A DNA stretch of 64,000 nucleotides, from positions 1 through 64,000 of the forward strand of contig NZ_LMHJ01000004.1 in the NCBI RefSeq assembly GCF_001427795.1, in the 5' to 3' direction. The notes beneath the pieces were generated by a model. The model saw only the letters and a program-made list of their open reading frames with translations, searched no databases and had not been told where the DNA came from. The DNA comes from Nocardioides sp. Root682. Its GTDB lineage: Bacteria > Actinomycetota > Actinomycetes > Propionibacteriales > Nocardioidaceae. Both the position numbers and the translations under genes were made by a program. Below, piece by piece: positions 40,333-49,799 of the stretch (position 1 is its first letter; the number at the start of each line of letters is the position of its first letter).

Positions 40333-40934
40333 CTCGCCGGGCTCGGCGAGCCGGCGCCGGACTCGTCGGCGTGGGCGGAGAGTGCCGCGAGCGTGGCCTC
40401 GACACCGCGCACGGCCCGCTCCTCGTCGTACGGCGACGGGTCGACGACGTTGACGACCTCGAACAGGGTGCCGTTCTGCACGAACCCGGTGACGTAGAGC
40501 TGGTCCTTCGCCGCGTCGACCACGATCCGGGCAGCATCGGCGAGGGGGACGGTGGGCTCACGCACGTCGGCGCCCGCGGCCTGGCCCATCTTCTCCCAGA
40601 AGTCGTCGAGGCTGCCGCCGAAGAGCTGGTAGTTCGCGGTCAGCGCTGCCTCGCCCGAGTCCTTTGCGGGCGCGAAGCGGCACTCCGGCACGGTCGGTGT
40701 CCCGGCGTGCTCGGTCACCGTGGAGCCGAAGTGCTTCAGGACGAACGCCGGGTCCAGGGCGTCGCACGGGTTCCACAGTGCGGGCGTCTCGGTCGGCAGG
40801 TCCGGCTTCGCGCCGACGTCCTCGCCGCCACAGCCGGCGAGCAGCAGGGGCAGTACGGCGACCGCAACCGCCGCACCTCGAGGGAGAAACCCCCGCACTT
40901 CGCGGGAGAAACCCCCGCACTTCGTGTCACGCAT
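40329..40934 (-). CDS. DUF3558-like lipoprotein
   Basis: A 201-residue lipoprotein. The signal peptide ends LPLLLAGC with lipidated Cys. The body begins WNPCDALDPAFVLKHFG, continues CRFAPAKDSGEAALTANYQL and is mostly beta; this resembles DUF3558, a family of actinobacterial cell-surface lipoproteins. The basic n-region of the signal peptide (KCGGFSREVRGFLPRG) is encoded by a 22-bp repeat array (40872-40924), so the repeat supplies part of the export signal. It starts inside the end of the histidine-kinase gene (8-bp overlap), suggesting co-transcription with the two-component system. Confidence 0.75.
   Translation of the reverse strand: MRDTKCGGFSREVRGFLPRGAAVAVAVLPLLLAGCGGEDVGAKPDLPTETPALWNPCDALDPAFVLKHFGSTVTEHAGTPTVPECRFAPAKDSGEAALTANYQLFGGSLDDFWEKMGQAAGADVREPTVPLADAARIVVDAAKDQLYVTGFVQNGTLFEVVNVVDPSPYDEERAVRGVEATLAALSAHADESGAGSPSPAS
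40872..40924. repeat. 22-bp-unit array in the lipoprotein leader
   Basis: Two 22-bp units (40872-40893 and 40894-40915, each CGCAC[CT]TCG plus a GGGAGAAACCCC-type half) and a terminal 9-bp partial CGCACTTCG (40916-40924). The 9-bp partial end is shared with the array at 61797. It is read in frame as the start of the lipoprotein. Confidence 0.8.
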
Positions 40935-42345
40935 CGTTCTTCTCCCGTCCGGGGAGCCGCAGGACCATCCGCGCCCCCCCACTTGCATTGGCGGTGGCGT
41001 GCACGGAGCCGGAGTGGCGCTCGGCGACCTGGCGCACGATCGCCAGGCCCAGGCCGGAGCCGGGCAGTGTGCGGGCGTCGGGCGAGCGCCAGAACCGGTC
41101 GAAGATCCGCGGGCGGTCGGCCTCGTTGATCCCCGGCCCCTGGTCGTCGACGGTCAGTACGCCGTCGCTCAGGCGCACCGTCACCTGACCGGCCTCCGGG
41201 CTCCACTTGGCGGCGTTGTCGAGCAGGTTCGTCACGGCACGTTCGAGCTCGGCGGCTTCGCCGATCACCCACCAGGGACGGGTGAAGACCTCGAACACGA
41301 GGCTGGGCGCGCGTCGTCGTACCCGCTGGATGGCGTGGTCGACCACGTCGGCCAGGTCGACCGGCTCGACCTGGATCGGCATCGGCTCGTCGCGTGCGAG
41401 CGAGGTCAGGTCGCCGATGAGGGTGGTGAGCTCCTCGATCTGGGCCTGGACGTCGTCGAGCAGCTCCTCGCGCGCGTCGGCAGGCAGGTTGCGCAGGCCG
41501 TCGGGCTGGCGAGCGGTCATGGTCAACAGGTCGACGTTGGTGCGCAGCGCCGTGAGCGGGGTGCGCAGCTCGTGGCTCGCGTCGGCGACGAGCTGCCGTT
41601 GCCGGATCCGGCTCGCGTCCAGGGCCACCAGCATGTGGTTGAACGCCGTCGCGAGCCGGGCGACCTCGTCGTCGCCCTCCACGGACAGTGGGGTGAAGTC
41701 CTCCGTGCGCGCGATGTGCTCGACCGAGTCGGTGAGCTTGCGCACCGGTCTCAGGCCGTTGCTCGCCACCGCCCAACCGGCCAGCCCGGCGACGATCACA
41801 CCGAAGGCACCGAACGCGATGGTCACCCAGCCCAGCCGGGACAGGGTGCGGTCCTGGTCCTCCAGCGGCTGGGCGATGATCAGTGCGATGCCGTCCTGCT
41901 GGGTCGGCACCGCCACCACGCGGTACCGCTCACCGGCGATCAACAGGGTGCGCAGGCTGGAGGAGTGCTCGCCCTTGGCGACCTCGATCTCCGGAGTGCC
42001 GAGCTCGATCGCGGGGCCGCGGTCGAGGATCGCCGGGTTGCCCTTGTAGTCGAGGAAGGCGATCCGTACGTCGGCCGCACCCAGCGCCCAGGGAGGTACC
42101 CCGCGGGCGCCCACCTCGAGCAGCGTGTCGGTGGCGGCAGCCTTGTTGGCGCGGTCCAGGAGCGAGTCGTCGAGCGCGTCCTGCATCTGCACGCGGGCGG
42201 TGAAGTACGCACCGACCGCCACCAGCGCGACGGACAGGCCGACCGCGATCGTCGTCAGCCAGATCACGCGGCTGGCCAGCGAACGACGGTAGTGCCAGCG
42301 GCCGTCGTTGCCCGGCCGCATGGCGACCAGGCTCCAGGCGCTCAC
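40927..42345 (-). CDS. Sensor histidine kinase, MprB-like
   Basis: A 472-residue membrane kinase: TM1 (VIWLTTIAVGLSVALVAVGA), an external sensor of about 120 residues, TM2 (GWVTIAFGAFGVIVAGLAGW), HAMP, and the H-box DASHELRTPLT with phospho-His near residue 258. The N-box NLLDNAAKWS, G1 VDDQGPGI, F-box RFWRSPDARTLPGSGLGL and G2 follow. It forms a pair with the response regulator 25 nt upstream; MprAB senses envelope stress in mycobacteria. GTG 42345 is used; ATG 42321 is an alternative. It ends overlapping the lipoprotein start. Confidence 0.9.
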   Translation of the reverse strand: MSAWSLVAMRPGNDGRWHYRRSLASRVIWLTTIAVGLSVALVAVGAYFTARVQMQDALDDSLLDRANKAAATDTLLEVGARGVPPWALGAADVRIAFLDYKGNPAILDRGPAIELGTPEIEVAKGEHSSSLRTLLIAGERYRVVAVPTQQDGIALIIAQPLEDQDRTLSRLGWVTIAFGAFGVIVAGLAGWAVASNGLRPVRKLTDSVEHIARTEDFTPLSVEGDDEVARLATAFNHMLVALDASRIRQRQLVADASHELRTPLTALRTNVDLLTMTARQPDGLRNLPADAREELLDDVQAQIEELTTLIGDLTSLARDEPMPIQVEPVDLADVVDHAIQRVRRRAPSLVFEVFTRPWWVIGEAAELERAVTNLLDNAAKWSPEAGQVTVRLSDGVLTVDDQGPGINEADRPRIFDRFWRSPDARTLPGSGLGLAIVRQVAERHSGSVHATANASGGARMVLRLPGREKNDA

Positions 42346-42370
42346 TCGTTCACTGCCGGTTCACGACCGC

Positions 42371-43081
42371 TCACGACTCCGTCGCGCGCAGCACGTACCC
42401 GATGCCGCGGACGGTGTGGATCAGGCGGGCCTCTTCGCCGGCCTCGGTCTTGCGGCGCAGGTAGCCGACGTAGACCTCGAGCGAGTTGGCTGTGGTGGGG
42501 AAGTCGTAGCCCCAGACCTCCTCGAGGATGAAGGAGCGGTCCAGCACCCGTCGCGGCCGCCGCAGGAACATCTCCAGCAGCGTGAACTCGGTACGGGTCA
42601 GCTCGATGTGGCGGGTGCCGCGCAGCACCTCGCGGGTGGTGACGTTCATGGTGAGGTCGGCGAACGAGAGCACCTCCTCCTCGGCGCCGTCCTCGGCGGG
42701 GACGACCCGGCGCAGCAGTGCGCGCAGCCGGGCCAGCAGCTCCTCGAGCGCGAACGGCTTGGTGAGGTAGTCGTCCGCACCGGCGTCGAGACCCTCGACC
42801 CGGTCGCCCACGGCGTCCCGGGCGGTCAACACGATGACGGGTACGTCGTTGCCGGCCGCGCGCAACGCACGCGTCGTCTCGAGGCCGTCGAGCTTCGGCA
42901 TCATCACGTCCATGACGACCACGTCGGGCGCGAGCGCACCGATCCCCGCCAGGGCTTCGGCTCCGTCGCCGGCCAGGTGGACGTCGTACCCGTTGAAGAC
43001 GAGCGAGCGCTTCAGCGACTCACGCACCGCGCGGTCGTCATCGACGACGAGGACGCGGGCAGGCGGAACAGGGCGGGACAC
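42371..43081 (-). CDS. OmpR/PhoB family response regulator, MprA-like
   Basis: A 236-residue regulator. The receiver has the acidic pocket VVDDD (12-16), phospho-Asp D58 in VVMDVMMPKLDG, a conserved T in VLTARD and K in YLTKPF. The winged helix follows (LTRTEFTLLEMFLRRPRRVL, EVYVGYLRRKTEAG, VRGIGYVLR). It is partner of the histidine kinase downstream, with the lipoprotein as a possible operon member. The long C-terminal wing is standard for the OmpR class. Confidence 0.92.
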   Translation of the reverse strand: MSRPVPPARVLVVDDDRAVRESLKRSLVFNGYDVHLAGDGAEALAGIGALAPDVVVMDVMMPKLDGLETTRALRAAGNDVPVIVLTARDAVGDRVEGLDAGADDYLTKPFALEELLARLRALLRRVVPAEDGAEEEVLSFADLTMNVTTREVLRGTRHIELTRTEFTLLEMFLRRPRRVLDRSFILEEVWGYDFPTTANSLEVYVGYLRRKTEAGEEARLIHTVRGIGYVLRATES

Positions 43082-43129
43082 GACACCATCATGGCCGATC
43101 GGCCTGAAGGCGTCCTGAGAGCCGCGCGG

Positions 43130-44458
43130 TCAGCTGATGTCGTCCGGGCACTCCGCGGGGCGCGGGTCGGCGTTGATGCAGAAGGCGTAGCTGGGCAGCG
43201 GTGGCAACGTCGAGGGAAGCGGCAGGCGCAGCCGCGGGTCCTCGGCGATCTCGAGCATCGCCCTGCTGCTCAGCTGGAGCTTCTCCTCCAGGTCCTCGAT
43301 CGTCAGTCCCGCCGGCGGTTCGGCGAGCCGTTCGCCGACGAAGACCTCGAGCTTCCCCGTCGCGCGGTCGGCCGGGAGGACGAGGTTGTGCGACGCGCTG
43401 TTGATGGCGTTGTTGATGTACCAGTACTCGATGGCCGTGCGGCCGTCGCTGGCCTCGACCTCGGTGCACTTCGCGAGCACGTCCCCGCCGGACTGGAAGT
43501 CGTCGCACGACCAGTCGTAGTACGACCCGCCGTCGCTCGGTTCGTGCTCGGCGCGGATGTCCAGGCGGCGGATGTCGATGGTGGTGCGGACCGACCAGCT
43601 GGTCGCGTCGCCGCGCTCACCGATGGCGAGCTCACGCGGGAAGCCGTCGCTCAGGTTCGTGGACGCGACGCTCCACGAGCGTGCGGTGACCACGGGATCG
43701 ACCGCCCCCGGGAACGAGTCGAGCGCGACCTGCTCCATCAGCTCCGCGATGGCGAACTCGTCGGCCACCGAGGGAACGTCCGTCGTGCTGTCGGTCGTGG
43801 GCCCGTCCGTGGTCGGCCCGTCCGTCGTGGGACCGTCCGTGTTCGGGTCGGTACGTCGGGCGGACGGGTCGTCCTGGGCGATCAGGATCGCCGCCGTCGT
43901 ACCGCCGCCCACCAGCGCCAGGGCGAGCACGACCGCGGCGACGATCAGCCCGGTACGACGCCGCGGAGGCGCCGGGCGTGACGGTGGCCCCCACGCGGGC
44001 GGTGCGGCAGGTGGCGCGGCGGGTGGTGCAGCGAACGGCCGCGGTGCCGTGGGCGGCGGGATCGAAGGCGCCGGAGGAGCCGGAGCCGGGTGGGGAACCG
44101 AGGACTGGGCGGGTGCCGTCTGGGCGTCCAGCACGTCGCGGCCGACCACGCCGAGAGCGACACCGAGGACGGCGACGGCCCACCTGCTGGGAGCCACGTC
44201 GGTGGCCGCGCGGTCACGCGCGAGCTGGTCCCCGGCCGCCGCCACCGCCATGTGCGGTGCCGCCCCGTGGGCGATGTCGCGCTGCAGCCGGTCGATCGCT
44301 CCCTGTCGTACGGCGTCGACGAGCAGGTTGAGCACACCCCGGCTGGCCGTCTCGGGGGCGAGGAAGTCGTCCAGCGCCGCCCCGAAGCTCGTGGCGTCGG
44401 ACAGGATCCCCGTGCCCGTGCGCGCGAGGAGGTCGGTCAGGTCGTCCGAGAGGGCCAC
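43130..44458 (-). CDS. Membrane-anchored protein with shared N-terminal helical domain, Pro-rich linker and outer domain
   Basis: A 442-residue protein. Residues 1-100 form a helical domain (LARTGTGILSDATSFGAALD, then RGVLNLLVDAVRQGA) that is also found in the protein at 52031-53755. Next are a Pro/Ala-rich linker, one membrane helix (GLIVAAVVLALALVGGGTTA), a TTDGP repeat spacer (three units) and a C-terminal outer domain of about 210 residues with Cys pairs (WSCDDF, AKCTEV, AFCINADPRPAEC). The topology suggests an internal helical module signalling to or held by an external domain. Function is unknown. Confidence 0.7.
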   Translation of the reverse strand: MALSDDLTDLLARTGTGILSDATSFGAALDDFLAPETASRGVLNLLVDAVRQGAIDRLQRDIAHGAAPHMAVAAAGDQLARDRAATDVAPSRWAVAVLGVALGVVGRDVLDAQTAPAQSSVPHPAPAPPAPSIPPPTAPRPFAAPPAAPPAAPPAWGPPSRPAPPRRRTGLIVAAVVLALALVGGGTTAAILIAQDDPSARRTDPNTDGPTTDGPTTDGPTTDSTTDVPSVADEFAIAELMEQVALDSFPGAVDPVVTARSWSVASTNLSDGFPRELAIGERGDATSWSVRTTIDIRRLDIRAEHEPSDGGSYYDWSCDDFQSGGDVLAKCTEVEASDGRTAIEYWYINNAINSASHNLVLPADRATGKLEVFVGERLAEPPAGLTIEDLEEKLQLSSRAMLEIAEDPRLRLPLPSTLPPLPSYAFCINADPRPAECPDDIS

Positions 44459-44470
44459 GTCGCGAGTCTG

Positions 44471-45337
44471 TCAGAGATAGCGGGACGCGACCTTGGCTGC
44501 GCGGGCGCCGTACTGGCCACCGAACAGGCACGCGTGCACGAGCAGCGGGAAGAGCTGGTGGAAGCCGAGCCGGTCCTCCCAGCCGTCCGCGAGCGGGGCG
44601 ACCTCGTCGTACGCCGCCATCACCTGGGGCAGCTGGGGGAGGCCGAAGAGGGCCAGCATGGCCAGGTCCATCTCGCGGTGTCCGCCGTACGCCGCGGGGT
44701 CGATCACGACCGCACGATCGTCGTTGGTCCACAGCACGTTGCCGTTCCACAGGTCGCCGTGCAGGCGGGACGGGGGTTCGACGGGGAGGATCTCGGGGCC
44801 GCGGGCGACGGCTGCCTCGATGGTGGCGCCCTCCTCGGCGCTGACGATCTCCTTGGCGCGCAGCACCTTGAGGTACGGCGCGATCCGGCGCTCGGCGTAG
44901 AACTCCGCCCATGTCGGCGCCGGGCGGTTCGGCATCGGCAGCCGACCGATGTAGCCGTCGGCGTCGAACCCGAAGAAGTCGGGGCCAGCCGCGTGGGTCG
45001 CGGCGAGCGCCCGGCCGAAGCGGCCGGCGGCCTCCGCGCCCGGGCGACCGGTCTCGATCCACTGCAGGATCACGCAGTCGTCGGCGACCGCCATCACCTC
45101 GGGGGTCGGGACGCCGCCGCCGGGGGTGGCCTCGGCCAGCCACCGCAGCCCGGCGGCCTCGCGCTCGTAGAAGTGCGGCGGCGCCGTACCGAGGGTCTTG
45201 AAGAGAGCCGTCCTGCCGTTGGAGAGGCGCAGCTTGACGGCGGTCGAGACGTCCCCGCCGGCCACGGGCGCGGTGGCCACCACGGAGGAGCCGAGCAGTT
45301 GCTCAGCCCGACCGGCGACGACCGGTTGCCGCGCCAT
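44471..45337 (-). CDS. Fructosamine kinase family protein
   Basis: A 288-residue kinase-like fold protein. It shows AVKLRLSNGRTALFKTLGTA (nucleotide lysine region), SRLHGDLWNGNVLWTNDDRA with the catalytic HGD, and VIDPAAYGGHREMDLAMLAL with the Mg-binding Asp. These are the aminoglycoside-phosphotransferase/FN3K motifs. FN3K enzymes phosphorylate sugar-modified lysines to repair glycated proteins or use fructosamines. It stands alone between the outer-domain protein and the holin-like gene. Confidence 0.88.
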   Translation of the reverse strand: MARQPVVAGRAEQLLGSSVVATAPVAGGDVSTAVKLRLSNGRTALFKTLGTAPPHFYEREAAGLRWLAEATPGGGVPTPEVMAVADDCVILQWIETGRPGAEAAGRFGRALAATHAAGPDFFGFDADGYIGRLPMPNRPAPTWAEFYAERRIAPYLKVLRAKEIVSAEEGATIEAAVARGPEILPVEPPSRLHGDLWNGNVLWTNDDRAVVIDPAAYGGHREMDLAMLALFGLPQLPQVMAAYDEVAPLADGWEDRLGFHQLFPLLVHACLFGGQYGARAAKVASRYL

Positions 45338-45361
45338 CAGGGCCTCCCAGGTCCTCGGGGT

Positions 45362-45763
45362 CTAGGCCTGTCCCTTGAGCGCGCGCGGGATCTCTCGACC
45401 CTGTTCGATCGCGCGCTCGGGCGCCTTGACCTTCTTGAAGCTCCGGACGCCGAGCCACCCCAGGAAGACGGTGACCAGCAGGTAGAACCCGAAGACGATC
45501 AGGAAAGCCCAGTGCAGGTCGAGGCCGTCGCCGTTCCAGTGGATCAGGAACGCGATGGCGATCGAGAGCATGATGATCGCAAGGGTCAGGACGAACAGGG
45601 CAGCGCCGAGGTAGACCGCGCCCATCCCGCCTGCGGTCACGCTGACCTTGAGCTCCGACTTGGCGAGCTGGATCTCCTTGCGCATGAGCGTGGAGAAGTC
45701 GGTCTGCGCGTCCTTGATCAGGCGCCCGATGGTGGGCTCTTCCCGGATCGGTTCGATGGCCAT
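45362..45763 (-). CDS. Phage-holin-superfamily III-like membrane protein
   Basis: A 133-residue protein with an amphipathic N-terminus (TIGRLIKDAQTDFSTLMRKE) and two long membrane helices (AVYLGAALFVLTLAIIMLSI, AFLIVFGFYLLVTVFLGWLG), ending in a basic tail. This is the actinobacterial holin family III (PF07332 in my memory), common on chromosomes without any phage. No phage genes are nearby, so it is taken as a housekeeping membrane protein. It lies 24 nt upstream of the FN3K gene on the same strand. Confidence 0.8.
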   Translation of the reverse strand: MAIEPIREEPTIGRLIKDAQTDFSTLMRKEIQLAKSELKVSVTAGGMGAVYLGAALFVLTLAIIMLSIAIAFLIHWNGDGLDLHWAFLIVFGFYLLVTVFLGWLGVRSFKKVKAPERAIEQGREIPRALKGQA

Positions 45764-45862
45764 GCGGCCGACCTTACCGACATCGATACACTCCCTGTCA
45801 GGTGAGCCGGGAAGTCTGGTCGGCAGACGATCGCCCCTGCCCGCCTGATCCCGGAGGCCTCA

Positions 45863-47266
45863 GTGCCCGAATCCCCCCGCTCACCCGACGACCTGTGGCG
45901 CCAGGGTCCGGTCTGGACGGCCAGCGAGAAGCCGTTGGCCAAGTACGTCGGCCGCCCGGTGCGGGAGTTCCTACACGTCGAGTCCGCCGGATCGATCCTG
46001 CTGCTCACCGCGACGGTGATCGCCCTGCTCTGGGTCAACCTCCCGGTCAGCGGCTGGGCCGCCGGGTACGACCACTTCTGGCACACCCCGATCGGGCTCG
46101 ACGTCGGGAGCTGGCGGATCGAGGAGTCCCTCCAGCACTGGGTCAACGACGGCCTGATGACCATCTTCTTCTTCGTGGTCGGCCTGGAGATCAAGTACGA
46201 GCTGGTCCACGGCGACCTGCGTGACCCGCGCACCGCGGCGCTGCCGATCGTGGCCGCCGTGGGCGGCATGGCCGTGCCCGCCCTGCTGTTCGTGGCGATC
46301 GCCGGTGGCGGCGAGGCCGGAGCCGGTTGGGGGATCCCGATGGCGACCGACATCGCGTTCGCCGTCGGTGTCCTGGGCGTGCTCGGCCGCCGGATCCCGT
46401 CGGCCGCACGCCTGTTCCTGCTGACGCTGGCCATCGTGGACGACATCGGAGCGATCATCGTGATCGCCGTGTTCTACACCGCCGACCTCGCGTGGGGCTG
46501 GCTCGGCATCGCCGTCGGCCTGCTCGTCGTGATGACCGTCCTGCGGGCCGCCCGGGTCTGGGCGATCCCGGTCTACTGGGTCCTCGGCATCGCCATCTGG
46601 TTCGCCGTCCTCGAGTCGGGCGTGCACGCCACGCTCGCCGGCGTGGCGATCGGCCTGCTGACCCCGGCCGTCGCCCTGCTCAAGCCCGACGTCGCGAAGG
46701 AGTTCGCGACCGGCGCGCTCCGGGACAACGAGCTCGACGCCGAGGAGTTGCACCGGATGCGGTTCCTGCTCGCCGAGTCGGTCCCCATCGCCGAACGGCT
46801 CCAGTCGCGCCTGCACCCCGTGTCGTCGTACGTCGTCCTGCCGGTGTTCGCGCTCGCCAACGCGGGCGTGGCCCTGGGCGACGGCGCGCTGGGTGATGCG
46901 CTGTCCTCGACCGTCGCGCTCGGCATCGGTGCGGGCCTGGTGCTCGGCAAGCCGCTCGGCATCGCCCTTGCCTGCTTCCTCGCGATCCGGCTGGGTGTCG
47001 CGCGGATGCCGGAGGACACCAGCTGGGGCCAGCTGTTCGGTGTCGGCGCGGTCGCCGGCATCGGCTTCACCGTGTCGCTCTTCATCGCGGGCCTGTCGTA
47101 CCCCGACTCGCCCGGTCTGACCGACGACGCGAAGGTCGGGATCCTGCTCGCCTCGGTGGTGGCCGCGGTGGTGGGTGTCGCCCTGCTGCTCGCCGGGTCG
47201 CGCGACGGCGACGAGGTCAGCGAGGCGGAATCACCTGCGACGAGCCCAGGAACCGCTCGACCGTGA
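45863..47266 (+). CDS. nhaA: Na+/H+ antiporter NhaA
   Basis: A 467-residue antiporter with about 12 helices. The strongest signature is PMATDIAFAVGVLGVLG, which holds the Asp pair region of NhaA, with LTLAIVDDIGAIIVIAVFYT next. Later motifs are LHPVSSYVVLPVFALANAGV and IGFTVSLFIAGLSY. It expels Na+ in exchange for H+ at the inner membrane. The GTG start (45863) follows GGAGG. Its last 50 bp overlap the converging PPOX gene on the other strand. Confidence 0.93.
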   Translation: MPESPRSPDDLWRQGPVWTASEKPLAKYVGRPVREFLHVESAGSILLLTATVIALLWVNLPVSGWAAGYDHFWHTPIGLDVGSWRIEESLQHWVNDGLMTIFFFVVGLEIKYELVHGDLRDPRTAALPIVAAVGGMAVPALLFVAIAGGGEAGAGWGIPMATDIAFAVGVLGVLGRRIPSAARLFLLTLAIVDDIGAIIVIAVFYTADLAWGWLGIAVGLLVVMTVLRAARVWAIPVYWVLGIAIWFAVLESGVHATLAGVAIGLLTPAVALLKPDVAKEFATGALRDNELDAEELHRMRFLLAESVPIAERLQSRLHPVSSYVVLPVFALANAGVALGDGALGDALSSTVALGIGAGLVLGKPLGIALACFLAIRLGVARMPEDTSWGQLFGVGAVAGIGFTVSLFIAGLSYPDSPGLTDDAKVGILLASVVAAVVGVALLLAGSRDGDEVSEAESPATSPGTARP

Positions 47267-47636
47267 TCCGCACCGCCACCCGCTCGGGGTTCGGCCGGGG
47301 GTCGCGGTAGCGGCCGGCGTACATCGCGCACGCCCGGGCGATCGAGACCTCGTCCGCGAGGACCTCGGCGGTGCCGGAGATCGACGACCATCGCGCTCGG
47401 TCGACCTGGGTCACCGACAGGCGCGGGTCGCGGCGCAGGTTGGCGACCTTCTGCGATGCGCCGCTGGTGATGATCCACGCGCACCGCTGCTCGACGTCGA
47501 CCGTCGCGCCCACCGCGACGGCGTGCGGTGCGCCGTGCCGGTCGAGCGTGCTCAGCGTGCAGAGGTGGCGCTCGGTCCAGAAGTCGGTCAGCGTCGGCGG
47601 CAGGGCCAACCAGTCGACGGGGTGCCAGACGGGCAC
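47217..47636 (-). CDS. Pyridoxamine 5'-phosphate oxidase (PPOX/FDOR) fold protein
   Basis: A 139-residue split-barrel protein: LTDFWTERHLCTLSTLDRHG, APHAVAVGATVDVE, SQKVANLRRDPRLSVTQVDR and SISGTAEVLAD. The build is that of small FMN- or F420-binding oxidoreductases. The start GTG 47636 is chosen because AGGAGG lies 4 nt before it; a longer frame to 47687 lacks this. Its 3' end overlaps the nhaA 3' end by 50 bp. Cofactor and substrate cannot be told. Confidence 0.82.
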   Translation of the reverse strand: MPVWHPVDWLALPPTLTDFWTERHLCTLSTLDRHGAPHAVAVGATVDVEQRCAWIITSGASQKVANLRRDPRLSVTQVDRARWSSISGTAEVLADEVSIARACAMYAGRYRDPRPNPERVAVRITVERFLGSSQVIPPR

Positions 47637-47707
47637 GGTTCCTCCTGCGGGGGTCTCGACGATGGCCCACTGTCCCACGGGTCCCAAGTGTCACGTGGCA
47701 GAGGCAG

Positions 47708-47773
47708 TTCCTGCGCCGGTCGGCCGTTGCAACCCCCGACCGGCGCAGGAATCCCCGGGCGCCCGGGGATTCC
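47708..47773. repeat. 66-bp double-palindrome element between PPOX and acs
   Basis: This copy has the same structure and length as the element in pabB. A near-perfect 44-bp palindrome (47708-47751) has two unpaired positions. A perfect 26-bp palindrome (47748-47773) is identical to the pabB copy. Relative to the pabB copy the arms change CTGTC/GACAG to CGGTC/GACCG, keeping the pairs. It sits between the 5' end of the PPOX gene and the 3' end of acs, both on the minus strand. Confidence 0.9.
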
Positions 47774-47787
47774 TGCAGCCAGCCGCA

Positions 47788-49696
<1,909 letters not shown>

Positions 49697-49719
49697 TACC
49701 GGGCCTTTCGACGTTCAGG

Positions 49720-49765
49720 GGCACGTTGGGGGTGCGGCTCACATTGCCGCACCCCCAACTGTGCC
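49720..49765. terminator. hairpin between actP and acs
   Basis: GGCACGTTGGGGGTGCGGC (49720-49738) pairs with GCCGCACCCCCAACTGTGCC (49746-49765), with one bulge and a 7-nt loop. On the minus strand it follows the actP stop and precedes the acs start. It may end actP transcription, and its GTTGGGGG core recalls the 22-bp repeat units. Confidence 0.65.
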
Positions 49766-49799
49766 CGCTAGGGGTTGCTTCGTGGTTGCAAGCGGGTGG

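Noticed and set aside
45362..45763. Prophage remnant suggested by the holin-like gene
   Set aside because: No other phage genes, no att sites. This family is common as a chromosomal gene in actinobacteria.
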